Source: Acetobacter sp. 46_36
GTDB taxonomy: Bacteria > Pseudomonadota > Alphaproteobacteria > RF32 > CAG-239
NCBI GenBank assembly: GCA_001917135.1
Contig: MNTT01000012.1
Coordinates: 1-16,932 of the forward strand
Direction: 5' to 3'
DNA length: 16,932 bases
Made by a program: the position numbers and the translations under genes. Below are positions 1-5,566 of the stretch, in pieces. The number at the start of each line of letters is the position of its first letter. Within the stretch, counting starts at the first letter, position 1. The notes beneath the pieces were generated by a model, which saw only the letters and a program-made list of their open reading frames with translations, was not told the DNA's origin and made no database searches.

Positions 1-1869
1 CCTGCACCAGGCGTGCACGTAAGACCGCCCGTATAGCCTCCCGCTGCGAACTACAACTACTATGCTTCCTAAGTTATGCAGGATTGCTCCACTCATGGGA
101 CCTAAAATTCCATAAAAAGATAACACAATACCAATAAAATTTAACATCATTGAAATAAAAATGTTGCTTTTAATGGTTCTAATCGTTAACTGAGACAGCC
201 ATTTAAGGTAAGGAAGGCTGGAAATATTATCATTAATAAAAGTTATATCCGCTGCATCAATTGCAATATCCGTACCAATAGTTCCCATTGCAATTCCGAC
301 ATTTGCAGTTTTAAGCGCAGGAGCATCGTTAATACCGTCTCCAATCATACAGATATGCCTGCCAGTTGTTTGAAGCTCTTTTATTTTTGCAACTTTGTTT
401 TCTGGAAGCAGGTCTGCATAAATATGCTTAATACCGGACTTTTGAGCAAAATAACGGGCAGAAGCAGAATTATCTCCGGTCAAGACTATTACATCAGTGT
501 TATTACGTTGAAGTTCATTAAGCATCTGCGGGACATCAGTTCTTACTGCGTCAGACAGCGCAATAACGCCAATAACTTTATCTGACAAAGCAACAATTAC
601 CAATGCCTTTCCCTGATCTTGCAGACTATGAAGCTGCCGTATATTGGCATCAGAAAAAACAATTTTGCGTTCTTGCAGGAATTTGACGTTCCCGGCACAT
701 AATATATGTTTATCTGTTGTCCCGCACACCCCTTTTCCGGGAAATGAGGTAAAATTGTCAATTTGCGGAAGTTTTATGTTTAAGTCTGCCGCTTTGCGAA
801 CAATAGCTTTTGCTAGCGCATGCTCTGAATATTGTTCCAAACCCGCAGTTAATGCCAGCAGCTCTTCGGCTGAAATCTGCTCATTAAAAGAAATAATATC
901 GGCAATTTGTATATTGCCTGTGGTCAATGTCCCCGTTTTATCAAAAACAACCGTATCGACTTTACCCATTTCTTCTAAAGCGGAACCGGATTTAATTAAA
1001 ACGCCGTTTTTTGCAGCATGACCGATAGCCGCCATAATGGCAGTAGGCGTAGCCAATACAAGGGCACACGGGCAAAAGACAACCAAAACCGTAACTGCAC
1101 GTAAAATATCCCCGGTAAACAAATAAGCAAGAAAAGCCGTAACTAAAGCCGAAGGAACTAAAATTGACGCCCATTTGTCAACAATCATTTGCGTAGGAGC
1201 TTTATTTTCTTGAGCTTCTTTAACCAGATTAATCATTTTTTGCAAATAGGTATCATGTACGGTTTTTACTTCAATATCGACAGTTCCAAAGCAGTTAATA
1301 GTTCCTGCCATAACTTCGTCGCCGATGGTTTTGTCAACAGGAAGGGATTCTCCGGTAATGGCAGCTTGGTTAATAGAAGTATTGCCCTTGACGATAATGC
1401 CGTCAGCCGGAACAGTTTCTCCCGGAAGTATTCTGAGAATATCGCCGCCGACTACATCTTGCAGATGAACCTTTTGCTCACCGGTTGCCGTAAGTTTGCG
1501 CCCGGTTGCCGGCGTAAGCGCCAATAGGCGTCCTAAACCGCTCCGGGCTTTGTCAACGGTAATATCTTCAAGTATTTCTCCGACAGCCATAATCAAAGCA
1601 ACTTCTCCGGCAGCAAACAATTCCCCGACAGCAATTGCGGCAAGCATCGCTGTTGTAATCAAAAGAGGGGATGAAATACAGCGGCAGAAAAAAAGTTTTT
1701 TTAAAGCTTTATAGATAATCGGCGTTCCGGATATAAAAATTGTTCCCCAGACAGGATCTGGAAAAGCCTTGGTTCCGGTCAGCATAAAGCATAGGCTTGC
1801 TAACAAAAAGAAGGCCGATATTACAGTCATTTTAGTTCCGGATAAAAATTCCATAAAGTCTTTGAGCAT
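1..1869 (-). CDS. Heavy-metal translocating P1B-type ATPase (3' end cut by window edge)
   Basis: Inner-membrane ATPase that exports a transition metal; 623 codons are visible and the frame is still open at base 1. Visible signatures: TGES (172-175) in the actuator domain, CPC (266-268) in the membrane metal site, DKTGT with phospho-acceptor D310, SEHA at 348-351 (usually SEHP), TGDN (464-467) and GDGIND (509-514). Hydrophobic segments lie near 11-30, 41-60, 70-100, 238-250, 255-280 and at the C-terminus. There is no N-terminal metal-binding domain. The start has a good Shine-Dalgarno (GAGGAAA). The last membrane segments carry N577 and HNLGS (598-602), not the MxxSS of Cu+ pumps nor the DxG of Zn/Cd pumps, so the metal is uncertain. 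It lies downstream of a CsoR-family gene and has its own operator-bearing promoter. The family is certain; the substrate is not. Confidence 0.93.
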   Translation of the reverse strand, partial: MLKDFMEFLSGTKMTVISAFFLLASLCFMLTGTKAFPDPVWGTIFISGTPIIYKALKKLFFCRCISSPLLITTAMLAAIAVGELFAAGEVALIMAVGEILEDITVDKARSGLGRLLALTPATGRKLTATGEQKVHLQDVVGGDILRILPGETVPADGIIVKGNTSINQAAITGESLPVDKTIGDEVMAGTINCFGTVDIEVKTVHDTYLQKMINLVKEAQENKAPTQMIVDKWASILVPSALVTAFLAYLFTGDILRAVTVLVVFCPCALVLATPTAIMAAIGHAAKNGVLIKSGSALEEMGKVDTVVFDKTGTLTTGNIQIADIISFNEQISAEELLALTAGLEQYSEHALAKAIVRKAADLNIKLPQIDNFTSFPGKGVCGTTDKHILCAGNVKFLQERKIVFSDANIRQLHSLQDQGKALVIVALSDKVIGVIALSDAVRTDVPQMLNELQRNNTDVIVLTGDNSASARYFAQKSGIKHIYADLLPENKVAKIKELQTTGRHICMIGDGINDAPALKTANVGIAMGTIGTDIAIDAADITFINDNISSLPYLKWLSQLTIRTIKSNIFISMMLNFIGIVLSFYGILGPMSGAILHNLGSIVVVVRSGRLYGRSYVHAWCR

Positions 1870-1904
1870 AGTATTTCCTCTTCAACTGCATTATAATTTA
1901 TTAT

Positions 1905-1933
1905 ACTATATACCCTATATGGTATAATGTCAA
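1905..1933 (-). promoter_or_regulatory. Promoter of the P1B ATPase with an internal CsoR-like operator
   Basis: Read on the minus strand: -35 TTGACA (1928-1933), a 17-bp spacer, -10 TATAGT (1905-1910). The inverted repeat TATACCCTATATGGTATA (1909-1926; arms TATACC/GGTATA, one mismatched pair inside) fills the spacer. CsoR-family operators are typically AT-rich inverted repeats around a short C/G tract, so the regulator encoded just upstream (1997-2269) is the likely ligand. The promoter is seen in sequence; the binding partner is inferred. Confidence 0.7.
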
Positions 1934-1996
1934 GAAAAAATCATCTCACACGCTCACATGATACATATATCAATCAATGAACAGGGATTATATGCA

Positions 1997-2269
1997 TTAT
2001 ATATTGGAAAAACGCTCAATAGCCTTGGCAAATTGCTTTATTGTTTCGTCAGCATCTCCATGCTGAATTCCTTCGCGGACACAACAACGCATATGACCTT
2101 CAAGTACCATTTGTCCCGCTTTGTGCAAAGCTGATTTCGCAGCATTAATCTGGATTAAAATATCTTCACAGGCGGTTCCGTCATCAATCATCCGGTTGAT
2201 GGCATTAATTTGCCCGATAATGCGATTAAGTCTGTTGTGCAAAGCTTTAGAGTCAACACATTGGTTCAT
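1997..2269 (-). CDS. csoR: CsoR/RcnR/FrmR-family metal-sensing repressor
   Basis: Small all-helical DNA-binding repressor (90 aa, usual length for the family) that releases DNA on metal binding. The Cu(I)-site signature of CsoR is present with correct spacing: C34, H59 and C63 (25 and 4 residues apart, as in mycobacterial CsoR). Persulfide-sensing CstR lacks this His, and FrmR/RcnR have His where C63 stands. Extra cysteines are C4 and C62. The start is supported by GAGGAG upstream. The gene follows the TIGR04076-like gene by 18 bp, so the two are probably co-transcribed, and it precedes the P1B ATPase, whose promoter holds a matching inverted repeat. Family is clear; copper specificity is inferred from three residues. 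Confidence 0.9.
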   Translation of the reverse strand: MNQCVDSKALHNRLNRIIGQINAINRMIDDGTACEDILIQINAAKSALHKAGQMVLEGHMRCCVREGIQHGDADETIKQFAKAIERFSNI

Positions 2270-2287
2270 TGAATTACTCCTCTATGT

Positions 2288-2632
2288 TCATTCAACCGGT
2301 TCGTAATTTATCTCGGATTCTTCAGTGGTTGTTTCCAGCTTAAAAATAACCGGACGCAGCCCGTCATTACAGCTGCAAATTGCCACCCCGGGCTTTTTAA
2401 TCCAGTCGCCATAATAAAAGACCTGATTTCCGGCACCATGAGCTAAAGCGAAAACATATTGGTATATAGCTTTCCACGCCTCATCGCAAAAACCTTCCGG
2501 CTTGGCGTAGTCGGCATAAAACACTTGCCCTTCTCTTAACATTGGACAGGAAGTCAGCCCGTCTGCGCCATATTCTTTCGCAAGCTCTTCGTCAAAAGTT
2601 TTTTTTAAGACCGTTATTTTCACTTTTTTCAT
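2288..2632 (-). CDS. TIGR04076-family small protein of unknown function
   Basis: A 114-aa soluble protein resembling the TIGR04076 family, whose function is not established. Recognisable stretches are the N-terminal MKKVKITVLK strand, GLTSCP (C29), PEGFCDEAW (C49), a central YGDW, and AICSCNDGLRPV (C87, C89). The four cysteines could bind a metal or be redox active; this is inference. The start at 2632 is chosen because GGAAGG lies six bases upstream. A longer frame reaches 2671, but that ATG has no Shine-Dalgarno and lies upstream of the probable transcription start of the promoter at 2660-2688. The gene sits 18 bp before csoR, which links it to metal or thiol homeostasis by context only. 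Confidence 0.82.
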   Translation of the reverse strand: MKKVKITVLKKTFDEELAKEYGADGLTSCPMLREGQVFYADYAKPEGFCDEAWKAIYQYVFALAHGAGNQVFYYGDWIKKPGVAICSCNDGLRPVIFKLETTTEESEINYEPVE

Positions 2633-2652
2633 GTATGCCCTTCCACTTAAGT

Positions 2653-2688
2653 ATGTCTTAATATGAGACATAAAGATATTTTTTGCAA
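2653..2688 (-). promoter_or_regulatory. Promoter and inverted repeat ahead of the TIGR04076-csoR operon
   Basis: Minus strand: -35 TTGCAA (2683-2688), 17-bp spacer, -10 CATATT (2660-2665). The -10 lies inside an inverted repeat, ATGTCTTAATATGAGACAT on the plus strand (2653-2671; six-base arms ATGTCT/AGACAT). A repressor there would block the polymerase. The repeat differs from the CsoR-like site at 1909-1926, so a different regulator may act. This is a motif reading only. Confidence 0.45.
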
Positions 2689-2744
2689 GCAGAATAAATA
2701 TGAATAAAATTATTCGGTCGGCAAAAGGTTATGGCTTCCGGCAA

Positions 2745-2879
2745 TCAAAGATGTTCTTTTAGCGCGGAGAGATTTTTACTGCAAAGATACGGAATCAAAC
2801 TGTCGATTTCTGCTTCGCTGCGGTCATATATTTTCAAAGCCAGCAGTTCGTCAACAGTTTTGTCATCAAATCTTTTTTT
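2745..2879 (-). pseudogene. Out-of-frame C-terminal remainder of the CatB-like gene
   Basis: Read in the -1-shifted frame from the A7 run, this stretch encodes KRFDDKTVDELLALKIYDR followed by about 20 further residues ending KEHL and TGA (2745-2747). It matches the usual C-terminal helix region of CatB-type enzymes (KRF, then an acidic helix with ELL). It has no start of its own and makes sense only as the tail of 2834-3361. The reconstructed gene spans 2745-3361. Confidence 0.75.
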
Positions 2880-3361
2880 ATGACAACGGCCGGATTGCCA
2901 CCGACAATGCAATATGGCTCAACATCTTTGGTTACAACCGAATTTGCTGCAATAACGGCTCCTTCGCCAATCTTAACGCCGGGCATAATCATGGCGCGCA
3001 TGCCAATCCATGCCCCGTCGCCGATAACCGTATCGCCTTTGCTGATATAAGCTTCTTTAATCTTTTCCATAAAAGGGTAGCAGGAAAACCAATCCATACG
3101 GTGTGTATTATTGCCGCCCATCAGGATAACGGTTTCGGCGCCGATACACACATAATTGCCGATATAAAGCTTGTCATATTCCCACAATGGTTCAAAATGT
3201 GTGCGAGAATATTCGTCTCCGTACAGATAGCGCACGACATAATCTTCAAAATCCGGCGTATAAGCATTACTGTAGTAACTCTTAGTACCTTTAATGACAA
3301 TATTCGGATTTTTAACTGTTTCATACAGGTATTCGACTTTGGACCAGTGTTTCTCTTTCAT
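2834..3361 (-). CDS. CatB-like xenobiotic O-acetyltransferase, C-terminus frameshifted
   Basis: Left-handed beta-helix acetyltransferase of the CatB/Vat (XAT) class, whose members transfer acetyl from acetyl-CoA to drugs such as chloramphenicol or streptogramins. Visible: VKNPNI and SYYS near the N-terminus, the catalytic-His motif NTHRMDW (H87), hexapeptide repeats from about 107 to 150 (GDTVIG, GAWIG, PGVKIG, GAVIAA) and GGNPA at 154-158. The start has GAGG upstream. After K163 the frame goes astray and stops at 175 aa, while family members are about 205-215. Adding one A to the run of seven (plus strand T7 at 2873-2879) restores KKRFDD... and a normal C-terminus of 205 aa ending at 2745. 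Either a real lesion or a homopolymer sequencing error. Actual substrate unknown; many CatB-like proteins are not resistance genes. Confidence 0.85.
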   Translation of the reverse strand: MKEKHWSKVEYLYETVKNPNIVIKGTKSYYSNAYTPDFEDYVVRYLYGDEYSRTHFEPLWEYDKLYIGNYVCIGAETVILMGGNNTHRMDWFSCYPFMEKIKEAYISKGDTVIGDGAWIGMRAMIMPGVKIGEGAVIAANSVVTKDVEPYCIVGGNPAVVIKKDLMTKLLTNCWL

Positions 3362-3454
3362 GTTTTTCCTCGTTGCCGCAGATAAGGAGTATGTTCTCTC
3401 CGGTAATGATGTTTTTACACCACAAATATTTATTTTAAATTAAAAATTTTCTAA

Positions 3455-3483
3455 TTGACATGCCTTGCTTTTTTACCTATACC
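3455..3483 (+). promoter_or_regulatory. Putative sigma-70 promoter of the DUF5662-like gene
   Basis: TTGACA (3455-3460), 17-bp spacer, TATACC (3478-3483), about 50 bases ahead of the ATG at 3533. The -35 is perfect and the -10 is fair. The 171-bp gap between the acetyltransferase start (3361) and 3533 holds this promoter, AT-rich DNA, and no other clear signal. The 9-mer TATACCCTA at 3478-3486 also occurs in the CsoR-like operator at 1909-1917, possibly by chance. Confidence 0.5.
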
Positions 3484-3532
3484 CTAAACATAAATAATAT
3501 CATTATGGTAAACATTATTAAATTTTATTCTT

Positions 3533-4387
3533 ATGATTGATTTACAATTTTCGTCATCTTTTGCCTGCAATCTGCTAAACAGCAGTATGCGGCGTTTTTT
3601 TGCGGTAAGAAGCAGTAAATGGAATGAAAATGGTCCGTGGCGCATCCCGTTAGTCTGCTATACGTTGGAGCATAAACTGGCCTTTCTGGAAAGGGAACAT
3701 TACCTGACAGGGCATTATTCCGTAAGAGGGATTGTTCACGATTGGGAAAAACCGTTTCTTTACCTTTGCCCGTGGATAGACAGCGAGAAAAAAATTCAGG
3801 AAATGCACCGCAGGTTCAGTCCGCATCATGTCGGTTGTCCGAAAACGTCAAAAGTTGAACATCTGATAGAGATGTACATTGACTGGGATTGTGCGGCAAT
3901 AACCAAACCGGATAAGCCTTTGAATGCATTTGAAACCTTGGTCCATTTTTATCCTGAATATATTAATGTAATGCTTCCCGTTTGTCTGGTGTTTGATATT
4001 GAGGCCGTTAAGCCCCGGATTTACCTGCACCCTTGGCATAAGTTGGTGAAAGAACCGGAATACAATCGGGAAATATTTGCCAAGGTCTGCCTGACGCTGA
4101 ATCATATTATTGAAACTCTGCCTCAGACAAGAAACGATTTTCGGAAAATAACCGGTAAATATCAAAAACTGCGTAACATTACATTATGCAGCCCTGCGGA
4201 AATTTTTATTTTGACGCTGAAAAAGCAGCAGGAAAGCCTCGGTATTGACATAGATATGGAAAAATTGCGGCAGCTGTTGAAAGAAGTCAGAAACGGTTTT
4301 TTTATCCGGAAAATATTTACGCATTGTCCGCATGATGAAATTGCGCACAACTGTAAAAAGGTAAAGAAATATCCATTTGCTGTGTAA
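3533..4387 (+). CDS. Uncharacterised protein with DUF5662-like N-terminal half
   Basis: A 284-aa soluble protein; I cannot assign a function. Residues about 40-130 resemble DUF5662, a helical His/Asp family common in phages: LEHK (H47), IVHDWEK (H69, D70, K73), MHRRFSPHH (H92, H98, H99) and IDWD (D117-D119). The repeated His/Asp pairs suggest a metal site as in HD-type hydrolases; this is inference. Residues about 140-284 (helical, Lys-rich, with LRNITLCSPAE) are not recognised. The ATG at 3533 has no clear Shine-Dalgarno; an 11-codon frame starting at 3506 overlaps it and could couple translation. It is the only plus-strand gene in the left 13.8 kb and converges on the DUF5131 gene across a strong terminator. 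Confidence 0.7.
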   Translation: MIDLQFSSSFACNLLNSSMRRFFAVRSSKWNENGPWRIPLVCYTLEHKLAFLEREHYLTGHYSVRGIVHDWEKPFLYLCPWIDSEKKIQEMHRRFSPHHVGCPKTSKVEHLIEMYIDWDCAAITKPDKPLNAFETLVHFYPEYINVMLPVCLVFDIEAVKPRIYLHPWHKLVKEPEYNREIFAKVCLTLNHIIETLPQTRNDFRKITGKYQKLRNITLCSPAEIFILTLKKQQESLGIDIDMEKLRQLLKEVRNGFFIRKIFTHCPHDEIAHNCKKVKKYPFAV

Positions 4388-4401
4388 AAAAAAAGCGTAA
4401 A

Positions 4402-4440
4402 GAAAAAAGCACGTTTTCTATAAGAAAATGTGCTTTTTTC
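4402..4440. terminator. Bidirectional intrinsic terminator
   Basis: A 17-bp stem (4402-4418 with 4424-4440; one G-U wobble) and a TATAA loop, with A-runs and T-runs on either side that serve both strands. It separates the converging genes ending at 4387 (+) and 4470 (-). Confidence 0.88.
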
Positions 4441-4469
4441 TTATCAAAACGGCAGTTCCGAAAACAATC

Positions 4470-5348
4470 TCATTCACGGCATTGGCCGCATTGTGAACAG
4501 CCGTTGCATAAAATGCGATAGCCGCAGGTTTGACAATAATCGCTGAAAAATTTAATATGCTTGTCCTCGTCATCGAATAATCCGGCCTGTTCGCAGGAAG
4601 AAAGTTTAAAATCAATCGGCTTCCCGGAAAATTGCAAGCCTGATTTATAAGCCATGATGCTTTGTGTTCTTTTGCTTGGCATATGGTATGTCTTGCCGTC
4701 TTTGATAAAATTGGTTCCGGTTTCCATAAAACAGAATGTTATGTCGGCGCCGACACATTCATCATAAAGCTGTTTTACCCATTCATAGTTTAACGGGCGT
4801 GAACCGTCATAATTTTCTCCGCCGGCAATAACCTGTTCAATTTGTCCGGCCGGAATATATTCTTTAATACTGACCGAACCGATGAAAGGAGCGGCAACAA
4901 TGCCCTTGTGTTTAAATGGCAGATTAAACAAAATCGGAATACGTTCGTCTGCTCGTTGTTGGTTTTCACATGTTACGTTTAGCTGCACATTCTCATAGCC
5001 GTCGCCCCAGTCTGAAGGGAAAACCTGTGCAATTCGTTCGGGTCGTTTCGTAATCAAAATAAAAACGACATCAGAACGTTTATGCATAATTTTCCAAGCG
5101 TCTTCACGCCATTTATCAGCTTCTTCCAAAAAGAAATCGGAAGTCATGCATACGCGGATATGTTCACCGCTTTTAATCTTATAACGGCCGTTTTTGTCTT
5201 TGCTGAGAGGATATTCGAAATTATTTTTGACCTTATAAATACGGCTTCCGTCGCCTCCCCGCTGTTTATCCAGAAAGTACATATAACAATGTTTACAGCC
5301 TTCGCTTTTCTTTGTGCAGCCGTGCCAAGGATTCCAGATGTCATGCAT
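4470..5348 (-). CDS. DUF5131 family protein (phage Gp37/Gp68-like)
   Basis: A 292-aa protein of the DUF5131 (Gp37/Gp68) family, frequent in phages and mobile DNA; biochemical role unproven. Family marks: NPWHGC then SEGCKHCY, giving C11, C18 and C21, a three-Cys cluster resembling a radical-SAM or iron-sulfur site; SGEHIRVCMTSDFF, ADKWREDAW, LITKRPER, DWGDGYENV, CENQQRADERIP, AGGEN and FMETGTNF. The last 21 residues carry six more cysteines (C272, C275, C281, C284, C287, C290) in CxxC spacing, a second probable metal or cluster site. The start is the first ATG, right before the conserved IWNPWHGC; the ribosome site is weak (AGGG, far upstream). It lies just past the 3' end of tRNA-Asp. Family assignment is strong, function is not. 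Confidence 0.85.
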   Translation of the reverse strand: MHDIWNPWHGCTKKSEGCKHCYMYFLDKQRGGDGSRIYKVKNNFEYPLSKDKNGRYKIKSGEHIRVCMTSDFFLEEADKWREDAWKIMHKRSDVVFILITKRPERIAQVFPSDWGDGYENVQLNVTCENQQRADERIPILFNLPFKHKGIVAAPFIGSVSIKEYIPAGQIEQVIAGGENYDGSRPLNYEWVKQLYDECVGADITFCFMETGTNFIKDGKTYHMPSKRTQSIMAYKSGLQFSGKPIDFKLSSCEQAGLFDDEDKHIKFFSDYCQTCGYRILCNGCSQCGQCRE

Positions 5349-5388
5349 AGGTTATTTACCCTAAGTTTCGGTTAAATGTGAGGGATAC

Positions 5389-5417
5389 AAAAAAAGCAGT
5401 CTCAAGAGACTGCTTTT
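5389..5417 (-). terminator. Intrinsic terminator after tRNA-Asp
   Basis: Inverted repeat AAAAGCAGTCTC/GAGACTGCTTTT with a tight loop. On the minus strand it is followed by seven T (plus-strand A-run 5389-5395). It lies just downstream of the tRNA and upstream of the DUF5131 gene. Confidence 0.85.
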
Positions 5418-5422
5418 ACAAC

Positions 5423-5499
5423 TGGCGGGAGCGACGGGGCTCGAACCCGCGACCCCATGCGTGACAGGCATGTATTCTAACCAGCTGAACTACGCCCCC
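5423..5499 (-). tRNA. tRNA-Asp (anticodon GTC)
   Basis: 77 nt on the minus strand. Acceptor GGGGGCG pairs with CGCTCCC (one G-U), followed by discriminator G and an encoded CCA. The D-arm is AGTTCAGCTGGTTAGA. The anticodon arm ATGCC-TGTCACG-CAT gives anticodon GTC (Asp), and the T-arm is GCGGGTTCGAGCCCCGT. All helices are well paired. Confidence 0.97.
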
Positions 5500-5514
5500 A
5501 TCAGAACAAAAACA

Positions 5515-5543
5515 CTTATAGCCAACAAAAAATATAAATGCAA
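5515..5543 (-). promoter_or_regulatory. Promoter of tRNA-Asp
   Basis: Minus strand: TTGCAT (5538-5543), 17-bp spacer, TATAAG (5515-5520), ending about 15 bases before the tRNA 5' end. It lies just after the tilS stop, so the tRNA can be transcribed independently. No terminator is seen between tilS and the tRNA. Confidence 0.65.
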
Positions 5544-5566
5544 GAGTTTTTTTATCTTTTTTGTGA

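Noticed and set aside
644..1021. Plus-strand open frame of 125 codons
   Set aside because: Antisense to the P1B ATPase, which has the catalytic motifs; low-complexity product and no ribosome site.
1934..1975. Possible terminator between csoR and the ATPase promoter
   Set aside because: Only a five-base AT-rich stem (ATCAT/ATGAT on the minus strand) precedes the T-run; too weak to call.
3506..3541. 11-codon leader peptide ahead of the DUF5662-like gene
   Set aside because: Short frame without a ribosome site or attenuator hairpin; mentioned only as possible coupling.
5423..5499. att-site duplication of the tRNA-Asp 3' end
   Set aside because: No second copy of the tRNA 3' end was found by eye in 1-5388.
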